DNA of 35,446 nucleotides, taken from the NCBI GenBank assembly GCA_020052935.1, contig JAGVOD010000027.1:1-35446 (forward strand), in the 5' to 3' direction. The stretch is from an archaeon. GTDB taxonomy: Archaea; Nanobdellota; Nanobdellia; Woesearchaeales; UBA11576. A program made the position numbers and the translations under genes. Below, in pieces: positions 22,746 through 30,354 of this stretch (its first letter is position 1; every line of letters begins with the position of its first letter). The notes below the pieces were generated by a model that saw only the letters and a list, made by a program, of their open reading frames with translations, did no database searches and was not told the origin of the DNA.

Positions 22746-23937
22746 CGTCCACTGGCTTGAGCTTTGAAGCCCTGTTCGCCGGAAGCGTGCCAGCTATGGC
22801 ACCGACGAAAAATGAGAACGCGAACGCCCCCACTATAAGATACCAAGGATATATTGTCTGTATGAAGCTCCAGCCTGCTGCGTCCGCACCGAAAGCGACG
22901 AGCTTGCTCAGGCCAACGCCGATTACTATGCCTATAATCCCCCCTGCTGCCCCAAGCAGGCCTGACTCAATCAGGAAAAGCATGAAGACATCGCTATTCC
23001 TGGCACCTATGGCCTTCATCACGCCAATCTCGCTGGTACGCTCCATGACCGCAGTATACATCGTGTTGGCGATGTTCACTCCACCGACCAGAAGAGAGAT
23101 GCTCGCTATCCCGATAAGCACTATCTGCACTATGGTCAGGACGATGCCGAACGTCTCCATGATGTCAGAAGCGGTCATGACCGCAAAATCCTCATCACCC
23201 TCATCAACATTACGCGTCTTCCTAAGCTTCTTCTTTATCCTCTCAGAAACATCATCGACATTGGCGCCATCCTTCAAGCCGACTATTATGTAGTCGATAT
23301 CATCATCTCCTGTGCCGAAAATCTCATTCGCGGCGGCAAGAGGTATGTAAACCTGGCTGTCATCACTGGGATTCCCAACTCTGTCCACTTCGCCTACAAC
23401 CTTGAACTTCTTGTTCTCGATAACCAGCCTGTCACCGATCTCGACAGCGCGGTCAAAGAAATCAGCATGGCTGAAACGGTAAGGCATGACAGCTTCCCTC
23501 AGGCCTTCAGCGCCCTGGCCATTGATTATCTCCATCCCGAAGCCTTCCATAGCTTCGGTAAAAGATTGCTCAGAATCATCTATGCCTATTACAAAAGTAT
23601 ACTTCACCTCGTCTCCGAACTTAATCCTGGATATCTTAAACACCATGCCGCTCGCCACGTCTACACCTGGCACTGACTTTATCGCTGCAAGGTCGTCAGA
23701 GGTCAGCTTCACCGTGCTGGTGCCGAAGGATGCCATACTCGAGCCAGGCTGGACAAACACCTTGTCTGCGCCCATAAGCGAGAACTGCCTGTCGATGCTG
23801 TACTTAAGGCCCTGACCCAACGAGATGAGCGAGACTACTGCAGCAATGCCTATAAAAATCCCCAGCAAGGTGAGAAAAGTGCGTTTCTTCTGGCTGGCGA
23901 ATGTCTTGAACGCTAGCCTGAAATATTCAGTCCACAT
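22729..23937 (-). CDS. MacB-type ABC transporter permease (second copy)
   Basis: This 402-residue protein is a MacB/FtsX-superfamily permease. It has TM1 near 22-44 after FKTFASQKKRTFLTLLGIFIG, then a large extracellular MacB-PCD domain (~45-270). Three C-terminal segments contain SLLVGGVNIANTMYTAVMER, TSEIGVMKAIGARNSDVF and ESGLLGAAGGIIGIVIG. It ends with KPVDALRYE. MacB-family systems do mechanical work on extracellular substrates rather than simple transport. It is a paralogue of the upstream 405-residue permease, so the two may form a heterodimer. GGAG precedes the ATG. Confidence 0.93.
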   Translation of the reverse strand: MWTEYFRLAFKTFASQKKRTFLTLLGIFIGIAAVVSLISLGQGLKYSIDRQFSLMGADKVFVQPGSSMASFGTSTVKLTSDDLAAIKSVPGVDVASGMVFKISRIKFGDEVKYTFVIGIDDSEQSFTEAMEGFGMEIINGQGAEGLREAVMPYRFSHADFFDRAVEIGDRLVIENKKFKVVGEVDRVGNPSDDSQVYIPLAAANEIFGTGDDDIDYIIVGLKDGANVDDVSERIKKKLRKTRNVDEGDEDFAVMTASDIMETFGIVLTIVQIVLIGIASISLLVGGVNIANTMYTAVMERTSEIGVMKAIGARNSDVFMLFLIESGLLGAAGGIIGIVIGVGLSKLVAFGADAAGWSFIQTIYPWYLIVGAFAFSFFVGAIAGTLPANRASKLKPVDALRYE

Positions 23938-23958
23938 ATTATCTCCTTCATCTCTCTA

Positions 23959-25176
23959 TTATTTCCGTAAAGCGTCTACAGGACTCAGCCTGGCGGCCTG
24001 TATCGCCGGCAAAGTGCCTGCTGCAGCGCCTACGATGAATGCGAAAAGCAAAGCGCCGATTATCAACGGGGCGCCCATGTAAGCCTTCAGGGACTCGACT
24101 CCGTACTGCATGGCTGCAAACTCCGCGGCCTTGCCGATACCGAGGCCCATCACGACACCTATAACGCCTCCTACAACTCCAAGAAGGCCGGACTCAACGA
24201 GAAAAATGACCATTATCGCAGAGTTCCTGGCGCCGACAGACTTCATTATACCTATCTCGCGAGTCCGCTCGACAACCGAGGTGTACATCGTGTTCGTTAT
24301 ACCGACACCACCGACCAACAGTGAGATTGCAGCAAGCCCGACAAGCACTGCCTGCACAACACCAAGTATTGTCTGGAATGCGGCAATCGCCTGGGCAGAG
24401 GTCTGGACGCTGAAATCCTCCTCACCTTCCTTGACATCGCGGTAGCTCCTCAACTTTTTCTTGAGGTTCTCTGCGACAGTGTCGACTTCAAAACCCTCGC
24501 GCACCTTGACAAAAATGGCTGTTATCTCGCTAGGCTCAGCAAAAATCTCACGCGCACTGTCCAATGGGATGCGCACAGCATCATCGCTGGATACCGCCCC
24601 TCCCTTCTTCTCATTGATTCCGACGACCTGGAAAGGCATGGCATCTATGTATATCGTGTCACCGACCTTGATCTCCTTATCAAAAAGGTCATTAGCTATG
24701 TTCCAGCCTATGACCACTCGGTACTTGTCGCTCGCGCGAAGCATCCTACCATTATCGACGTCAAACATCGACTGAGTCTTGTAGAACGCCAGGCTGTCGC
24801 TGTCTGTCGGGAAACCCCAGACAAGCTGCTGTTTTGTCTCGCGGCCGAAAGTTATGTATGCTGTCTGGCTATAGACCTGAGCGGATATCGCAATGCCACG
24901 CGCGTTCTTTATCGCATCATAATCCCCCTGATAGAACTTCGTCGGGCTCATGAACCCGCCGACAGGACCCATGGCTGCGCCTCCTGGAGAAAGGACGATG
25001 CGGTCAGTGCCCATCTTCTTGAACTCATCAAGGATCGCGTTCTCCATGCCCTGCGAGAGTGAGACAAGGCCGACGACTGCCATTATGCCTATGAATATCC
25101 CTAGCACAGTCAGCCACGACCTCAGCTTCCTCCTGATAAGATTGCTCAGGGCAATCCGAAAATAGTCAAAAAGCAT
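23959..25176 (-). CDS. MacB-type ABC transporter permease (first copy)
   Basis: This 405-residue MacB/FtsX permease has a first segment after ALSNLIRRKLRSWLTVLGIFIG and a large extracellular domain (~45-275). Three C-terminal segments contain LLVGGVGITNTMYTSVVERTREIG and the coupling motif REIGIMKSVGARNSAI, which contacts the ATPase. It ends SPVDALRK. It lies 21 bases before the start of the second permease and 33 bases after the anchored NEW3-like gene. The two paralogues share the SKxGA-like cytoplasmic loop but differ in the outer domain. Confidence 0.93.
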   Translation of the reverse strand: MLFDYFRIALSNLIRRKLRSWLTVLGIFIGIMAVVGLVSLSQGMENAILDEFKKMGTDRIVLSPGGAAMGPVGGFMSPTKFYQGDYDAIKNARGIAISAQVYSQTAYITFGRETKQQLVWGFPTDSDSLAFYKTQSMFDVDNGRMLRASDKYRVVIGWNIANDLFDKEIKVGDTIYIDAMPFQVVGINEKKGGAVSSDDAVRIPLDSAREIFAEPSEITAIFVKVREGFEVDTVAENLKKKLRSYRDVKEGEEDFSVQTSAQAIAAFQTILGVVQAVLVGLAAISLLVGGVGITNTMYTSVVERTREIGIMKSVGARNSAIMVIFLVESGLLGVVGGVIGVVMGLGIGKAAEFAAMQYGVESLKAYMGAPLIIGALLFAFIVGAAAGTLPAIQAARLSPVDALRK

Positions 25177-25209
25177 CTTCAGTCACTCGCAGTAATACCG
25201 CAATCGGCA

Positions 25210-26547
25210 TCACTTCTGCTGCGCCTTCTTCCTGCGCTTCTCCCAGGACCGATAGCCTAGCCAGACGGCCAGCATTATGACAATGACGACGGCGATTATC
25301 ATCGCGCTGGTGCTCTGAGCTTCTCCTCTCTCCTCAGGGGTGCGTATCTGGTACTTCATCATGACATCCTTGTCATAATCGATGTTGTTCGCATCCTTGA
25401 AGGTCACGTGCAACGGGAATTCGAGCACGCTCTCCTTCTTCGCGTTGCCGTTGTTGTTCAGGTATATCGAGAACTCCACGCTCTCAAAGTCATCAGAGTC
25501 TATGTTGCCGATGTATTCCTCTTTTGAAGATATTATCTTGTATTCGTCAGTCTCATCAAGGACGACGTCAAGGAACTTTATGTCTGTCACGCCCTTGTTG
25601 ACGAACTTGAACGAGACCTTTCCTGTCTTCTTGCCTGCGACGAGGTCCGAGCTGTCGATCACCGCATAGACATCAGGCTTCGAGCCGACGACGATGCCCA
25701 CCAGGTCGTCCTTCTCGAACTCGGTATCGAGCTCATCCTTGTATGTCATGATGACCGGAAGCTTGTAGACCCTAGATAATGCCGACGGATAGACCATCAG
25801 GTCATAATCCACCAAGACAGATTCGCCTGGCTTCAGAGAAGCTATCCTTTTCTCGCTTGAAGATGACGTCGGGACAAATGGCAATGCGTCATATCGCAAT
25901 GCCGCTTCGGTCCCTGTCGTAGGCTGAGGCATCGTCTCCAGCATCAGGTCCAGCTTGACGTTGATGTCCTTCATCAAAGAGTCTGCAAGATTAGTGATCT
26001 TGAGCGTAAGGCGGCCGCTGTTGCCAGGGGTTATCCTCTCTGGCTCCAGAGATACTGATTCGATAACCACAGCCGCGTCGACGCTCTGCACCCGGACATC
26101 AAAATTGCCGAGCTTTGTCCAGTCATCAACACCAGTGAAGCGGTACATGAGCGTGAGCTCATTTATTCCCTCAGAGGCGTCCTCGTCGATACGGACCTTG
26201 TAATACAGCACTACACCCTCCTCGCCTTTCTGGTGGCCCTGGATCGTGCCGAGCTGCCTGACTCCATCGTCATTGCCGAGCATCTGGAACGGATAATCCG
26301 AAACCAGCATGAACTCTACATCCTGAAGTGGAGTAGAGCCCATGTTTATCACCATCCAACGCAATTCAAGGTACTCCCCGGGCTTCACAGGATCGGGGTC
26401 CTGGCTTATCATCGAGACGCGTATGCTCGGGCCAGAGACGTATGTATCGACGTCTGCGATGGCTGAAGCAACCAACAAAAGCGTGAAAAGCAACAATGCT
26501 GCGCTGACAAAAACATATCTCTGACTGTTTGTGTTTGTTTTTTTCAT
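25210..26547 (-). CDS. Secreted, membrane-anchored NEW3/CARDB-like protein of the exporter operon
   Basis: This 445-residue protein has a signal peptide (~9-32) and two or three beta-sandwich repeats of the NEW3/CARDB kind: RMSISQDPDPVKPGEYLELRWMVINMGS-type and ESVSLEPERITPGNSGRLTLKITN-type blocks. It ends with one membrane segment (~410-430) and a basic tail. Similar COG1361-type proteins often sit beside MacB-like transporters in archaea. It could act as the extracellular partner that replaces the bacterial MacA adaptor (inference). Its start overlaps the ABC ATPase stop by four bases (ATGA). Confidence 0.75.
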   Translation of the reverse strand: MKKTNTNSQRYVFVSAALLLFTLLLVASAIADVDTYVSGPSIRVSMISQDPDPVKPGEYLELRWMVINMGSTPLQDVEFMLVSDYPFQMLGNDDGVRQLGTIQGHQKGEEGVVLYYKVRIDEDASEGINELTLMYRFTGVDDWTKLGNFDVRVQSVDAAVVIESVSLEPERITPGNSGRLTLKITNLADSLMKDINVKLDLMLETMPQPTTGTEAALRYDALPFVPTSSSSEKRIASLKPGESVLVDYDLMVYPSALSRVYKLPVIMTYKDELDTEFEKDDLVGIVVGSKPDVYAVIDSSDLVAGKKTGKVSFKFVNKGVTDIKFLDVVLDETDEYKIISSKEEYIGNIDSDDFESVEFSIYLNNNGNAKKESVLEFPLHVTFKDANNIDYDKDVMMKYQIRTPEERGEAQSTSAMIIAVVIVIMLAVWLGYRSWEKRRKKAQQK

Positions 26548-28868
26548 TTTTTAGTACCTCTGCGGTTTTTTTGAACATCTTTCTTTGAGTCTACCCTGCA
26601 GGTAGCTGCATGAGCATGAGAATGCTTCTTCCCCTTTTTTGTACTGGCTATGGTCCCGTCCCTCAGGAACTCTATGCGCTCTGCGTGCTCGGCGACGTCA
26701 GCGTCGTGCGTCACCATCACTATGGTCTTGCACTTCTTGTTGTGGAGCTGCTTCAGGAACTCCATGACAATACCCCCTGTCTTCGAGTCGAGGTTGCCTG
26801 TGGGTTCGTCAGCAAGTATGACATCAGGGTCATTGGCAAGTGCACGCGCTATCGCGACACGCTGTTGCTGGCCGCCTGAAAGCTCTGTCGGCTTGTGATC
26901 CATCCTGTCTCCGAGCTCGACCAGATCAAGCAGCTCGGTCGCGCGCTGCTTCCTCTCGCTGCCGGGAATCCCCTGGAATGTCATCGGGAGCATGACATTC
27001 TCCAAAGCTGTAAGGTTCGGGATGAGATTGAACTGCTGGAATATGAATCCGATCTTCCTGCCGCGTATCTGCGCAAGGTCAGACTCTGAAAGATGAGAGA
27101 TGTCCTTGCCGTCGAGGTATATGCTGCCTTTTGTCGGGATGTCGAGGCAGCCGATCATGTTCATGGCCGTAGAATTGTGGATGATAAAATTATTCGCAAT
27201 AAAGTTATCCGCACCAGGAACAGTAATATCATATACACGAATGCGTTTATTCAATCTGCGGACGGATCTTATCCTGTCCCAGAAGATATCATCATCAACC
27301 AGATTTTTGAGCTTATCGGCAGATAACCCATGTTTTTCAAGCAAGGCGATGATTCCCTTAAGCTTCGCATTAGAGGCGTGGATCTTCTCCTTTTCATAAG
27401 GCCATAGAAGCTTATGGACCTTTCTTGGAAGAACGACCGAAGAGCCCTTTTTGATATCACGTATGATCTTCCCACAAGGGATGACATCCACGTTCGTGTC
27501 CCCTTTACCGAGCAAATGCCTGTTCAACCTTTCATCTTTATGTTTGCAGTTAAACCCTACGAATCTAGAGTATGATTTTAGGCTCTCAAGCCCGGAAATA
27601 GACAAGGCATAATATTTTCTGATAATCTTTCGCTTAGAGTTGGTTGCGCATTTCAATTTTTCAGAATACCTCGCAACAATGCCAAATCTCAAAAACAGAT
27701 AAATCAACTGCTCAATAAGGATCTTACTGGCAAGGGCGATAGAAATCTCTTTCCTATCTTTTGAGATGTGAGCATCACAATCAAAAAGACCCCTAATAAA
27801 AGAGGATATCTCATCATCGGCGCATTTGAACACAAAATCAGGGAGCTTGATGTGCCTCGCTTTTTTAACTAGTGGAAATCCGAAGATCTCCACAAAAAAA
27901 GATCTTAACACTTTACTGTTACAATCAATCCTTTTAGGAATGAACTCCCTGGTCTCAACCCCGAAAACCTCTTTGTATAAATGCCTGATCCTATCCTTCA
28001 ACCCATCATCTACATTGGTTATCTTGAGCCCATCTTCATCTATGTTCCCGTCTCCACATAAAAATCCGTAAAGCTCTAATAATTCCGGGCCGCTGTACGC
28101 CGGAATCTTGACTTTCTTACCAGAACTTAGTGCAGTAAGTTCCACTTTTCCGTCGTATTCCGCAATACTTTTTCCGCAAAAATCCAGAATCTCCCTGAAC
28201 CTATACAGTGAAACATTATTTTTGTACAACCATGAATCAAGAGTGCTGTATTTCACACCCAATCCCTTGCAAATGGCCCCCCTTGAAACGTGCGAGTCAC
28301 CCATCACTTTCTTGACCAGTCTTGGAGAGTCAAATACAATCAATGACCTGTCTCTGCAGAGCCGGTTCAATGAATCAAGGTACTGCCTCTTCCCACGTAT
28401 CCTTGTGGATCTGGAAGACGCCACAAACGCACCTTCCTCAAGATCCTTTGCAGGAACTTCACATAAACCATTTTCATCCAGTATAAAGAAAGGGTGCTCA
28501 ATAGACGTAATTATCTTTTTTCCACTGCAGGTCTCTACCTCAAGGGCATTTTCAACCTGTCTTTTGTAAAATCCTCTGATCGGGAATGGACGTATCTTGC
28601 GTGTCTTTTTATCCAGCGCCAAGATTTCGACATCTTTCATGTCCTCTATATCCTTGATTTTCATCGGCAAACCGTTGCTCAGAATAAGCTGGCTATCCCC
28701 CGAAATGCATTTGCCAGAGCCTGACGGGCCCATCACTGCGACAAACTCGCCCTTGTTTATCGTGAGGTCTAAGCCGCGCAATGCGGGTACTTCTACAGCA
28801 CCCATAGTGTAAACCTTCCAGACATCAGTCAACCGTATCACTGCAGTCTCTTTAGTCTTGTTTTTCAT
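26544..28868 (-). CDS. MacB/LolD-type ABC ATPase with an intein in the Walker A loop
   Basis: The open frame codes for 774 residues. Residues 1-53 and 566-774 together make a 262-residue ABC ATPase: Walker A GPSGSGK|ST, Q-loop FIFQQFN, signature LSGGQQQR, Walker B DVILADEP and H-loop VTHD. The ATPase drives the two neighbouring permeases. The 512 residues between (54-565) are an intein. The Ser that follows it is both the splicing nucleophile and the magnesium-binding Ser of Walker A. Unspliced protein would therefore lack a P-loop. The Lys-rich C-terminus ends with a His/Ala patch (KKGKKHSHAHAAT). It overlaps the PadR gene and the following gene by four bases each. Confidence 0.93.
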   Translation of the reverse strand: MKNKTKETAVIRLTDVWKVYTMGAVEVPALRGLDLTINKGEFVAVMGPSGSGKCISGDSQLILSNGLPMKIKDIEDMKDVEILALDKKTRKIRPFPIRGFYKRQVENALEVETCSGKKIITSIEHPFFILDENGLCEVPAKDLEEGAFVASSRSTRIRGKRQYLDSLNRLCRDRSLIVFDSPRLVKKVMGDSHVSRGAICKGLGVKYSTLDSWLYKNNVSLYRFREILDFCGKSIAEYDGKVELTALSSGKKVKIPAYSGPELLELYGFLCGDGNIDEDGLKITNVDDGLKDRIRHLYKEVFGVETREFIPKRIDCNSKVLRSFFVEIFGFPLVKKARHIKLPDFVFKCADDEISSFIRGLFDCDAHISKDRKEISIALASKILIEQLIYLFLRFGIVARYSEKLKCATNSKRKIIRKYYALSISGLESLKSYSRFVGFNCKHKDERLNRHLLGKGDTNVDVIPCGKIIRDIKKGSSVVLPRKVHKLLWPYEKEKIHASNAKLKGIIALLEKHGLSADKLKNLVDDDIFWDRIRSVRRLNKRIRVYDITVPGADNFIANNFIIHNSTAMNMIGCLDIPTKGSIYLDGKDISHLSESDLAQIRGRKIGFIFQQFNLIPNLTALENVMLPMTFQGIPGSERKQRATELLDLVELGDRMDHKPTELSGGQQQRVAIARALANDPDVILADEPTGNLDSKTGGIVMEFLKQLHNKKCKTIVMVTHDADVAEHAERIEFLRDGTIASTKKGKKHSHAHAATCRVDSKKDVQKNRRGTKK
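27174..28709 (-). mobile_element. LAGLIDADG intein (512 residues)
   Basis: Splicing signals are visible. Cys1 is in CISGDSQLILSNG, block B is SIEHPFF with the conserved His, and block F is RVYDITVPGADNF. Block G ends IIHN, followed by Ser. The homing endonuclease has LYGFLCGDGNI (frame residues 266-276) and FIRGLFDCDAHI (357-368), both with their acidic residue, so it may still be active. A helix-turn-helix-like stretch (~185-225) precedes it. Two 60-base lines sampled inside (27661, 27901) have 37-38% G+C against 58% in a flanking line (26881), pointing to recent horizontal entry. Confidence 0.93.
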
Positions 28869-29269
28869 CTTGTCTTCTGCGCCTCCTTCCTCTCTTTCTC
28901 AAAGAACTCTGACAGCTTCTTGGAGAGTTCTGACTCGCTCTCGCCAGAGAACAGGCAATAAAGACGGACTGAATTTAGTACTTGGTTGAAGCAGGCGCTG
29001 CCATCGCCCATCTTGCTAAGCTCTGACCTGCCCTCTTTTGTCAGAAGGTATTTCTTGCTCTTGCCTGACTCTTTTACTGACAATAGGCTAGAAGCCTTCA
29101 GCTCTTCCAGCAACGGGTACATGGAGCCAGCACTTGGCTTCTTGCCGAGCCTTTTTCCTATGGATTTCATCAGGTCATAGCCTGACATCTCTTTCTCTTC
29201 AAGAAGGCGTAGAACAAGCAGCCTAAGATGGCCTTTTATGATTATGTCTTCGTGATGGGGGGTGTCCAT
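28865..29269 (-). CDS. PadR-family transcriptional regulator
   Basis: This 134-residue winged helix-turn-helix protein belongs to the PadR family. It has HLRLLVLRLLEEKEMSGYDLMK (residues ~14-35), then GKKPSAGSMYPLLEELKASSLL and the KYLLTKEGRSELSKM wing, and a C-terminal helical dimerisation part. PadR proteins often repress adjacent efflux genes and lose DNA binding on ligand binding. It is the first gene of the exporter operon and overlaps the ATPase start by four bases. A palindromic candidate operator lies just before it. Confidence 0.88.
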   Translation of the reverse strand: MDTPHHEDIIIKGHLRLLVLRLLEEKEMSGYDLMKSIGKRLGKKPSAGSMYPLLEELKASSLLSVKESGKSKKYLLTKEGRSELSKMGDGSACFNQVLNSVRLYCLFSGESESELSKKLSEFFEKERKEAQKTR

Positions 29270-29284
29270 GATAAGTCACTAGTT

Positions 29285-29304
29285 GGTACCGATACATCGG
29301 TAAC
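29285..29304 (-). promoter_or_regulatory. Candidate PadR operator
   Basis: GGTACCGAT (29285-29293) and ATCGGTAAC (29296-29304) form a 9-bp inverted repeat with one mismatch, separated by AC. The inner 6-bp half sites are perfect. It lies between the TATA box at 29313-29320 and the PadR start at 29269, over the expected transcription start. Binding there would block its own operon. Confidence 0.6.
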
Positions 29305-29312
29305 GATACTTA

Positions 29313-29320
29313 TATTTAAA
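29313..29320 (-). promoter_or_regulatory. TATA box of the PadR/exporter operon
   Basis: TTTAAATA on the - strand lies 51 bases from the PadR ATG. This predicts a 5' leader of about 20 bases. Unlike the solitary genes of the window, this one is therefore not leaderless. Confidence 0.5.
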
Positions 29321-29338
29321 GGTTACTTTTGCTTTGAG

Positions 29339-29641
29339 AGGCAGTGCCGCGCTAGGCTACGCCCTGATTCGCAAAACCGAGGCCTGTTTCGATGCTTCGC
29401 ATTGTAACCCTTCAGGCCGCTGCGTCCTGAAGTGACTCGCCTCGTCGAGCCTCGTGACGCCAAGCCCGCCTATTCTGTTTTACGAAGTTAGTCTGATAAA
29501 ACCCAATTATTTCGTTGACTAATTTCGCCTATGTGGCGGGCTATAAGGGCGAATCCGCCTACGGCGGAAGGGTCGCGTTCGCTTCGCTCGCGACCGTCAC
29601 CAGCCTCGGTTTTGCTATTGTTATTGGCGGCGCCACTGCCT
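29339..29641. repeat. Large palindromic repeat joining type-A ends and core B
   Basis: The outer arms AGGCAGTG/CACTGCCT (29339-29346/29634-29641) resemble type-A ends. A perfect 12-bp arm, GCAAAACCGAGG/CCTCGGTTTTGC (29371-29382/29604-29615), is shared with 182-193. Core B (29463-29542) is bounded by AGCCCGCC/GGCGGGCT and can form an inner stem, CGAAGTTAGTC/GACTAATTTCG. Two further hairpins follow, near 29555-29567 (CCGCC/GGCGG) and near 29570-29595 (GGTCGCG/CGCGACC). The divergent promoters of the PadR operon and the 29704 gene lie outside it. Confidence 0.85.
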
Positions 29642-29671
29642 GCTTTACAGCTCCTATAATAATGCACAAAT

Positions 29672-29679
29672 AATATAAA
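29672..29679 (+). promoter_or_regulatory. TATA box for the 29704 gene
   Basis: AATATAAA lies 32 bases before the ATG at 29704, again with leaderless spacing. It starts 31 bases after the end of the large palindrome. Confidence 0.5.
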
Positions 29680-29703
29680 GAACGGATTTTTCATGGATAT
29701 AAC

Positions 29704-30345
29704 ATGTCACGCATAAGAAAACACAGGAGAACCAAGTCTGAGGCGCGAGAGGCACCCCCGAAGAAAAGCATGTCCAAGCAGATGATCATGACCATAATAC
29801 TAGGAAGCGTCATGGTCCTGAGCGTGTTCGGCATAATGTTCAGCAGCTACAACTCTGGAAACGAGAAAGAGAGATACGGCGAACACGTGTTCAAACGCAG
29901 CACAAACGGCTGGGTCACAGAGATAAACGGCCAGAAGGCAGAATTCACCTATCTTCCAAAAGACCTGGAGAACATGAACATAAGCACTGCGGCGGCAGAC
30001 AAACTCCGCGGAGCAAAAGTCGTGTATATAACATTCAACCCGAACTCGAAGCACGTCGACAAGTTCGAGCTTATGAGGTTCGAGCTGGGAAACGCACTCG
30101 TGCAGCTGGCAGACACATATGCGATGGCAGCCATTTCTGAAAACAATTCAGCATATACGCAGCCAATCGTGACCTGCGAGAACGCGACAGCAGCACTCCC
30201 AGTAATCAGTATAATGGAAGGCAACGAGACTGATGCCCGAGTCGAGGGAGAGTGCATAATACTAGAATCCGACGATTACTCAACCAGGGCACTGAAGGAC
30301 AAGTTCCTATATGACCTTCTCGAGATAAAGAACGAGCAAAAGTAG
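29704..30345 (+). CDS. Membrane-anchored protein of unknown function, paralogue 1
   Basis: This 213-residue protein is not recognised. It has a short, very basic cytoplasmic N-terminus (1-25), one membrane segment (~27-48) and an extracellular domain. Features of the domain are GEHVFKRSTNGW (59-70), KVVYITFNP (105-113), TCE (157-159) and GECIILES (182-189). It ends with LKDKFLYDLLEI (197-208). The same order of motifs appears in the next gene (NGYSFINFGGVW, KHIYVTFDP, TCD, GDNCVTV, AKDRLLL), so the two are paralogues. The two cysteines could form a disulfide. Ten bases separate the genes. Confidence 0.6.
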   Translation: MSRIRKHRRTKSEAREAPPKKSMSKQMIMTIILGSVMVLSVFGIMFSSYNSGNEKERYGEHVFKRSTNGWVTEINGQKAEFTYLPKDLENMNISTAAADKLRGAKVVYITFNPNSKHVDKFELMRFELGNALVQLADTYAMAAISENNSAYTQPIVTCENATAALPVISIMEGNETDARVEGECIILESDDYSTRALKDKFLYDLLEIKNEQK

Positions 30346-30354
30346 GCAGAGACG

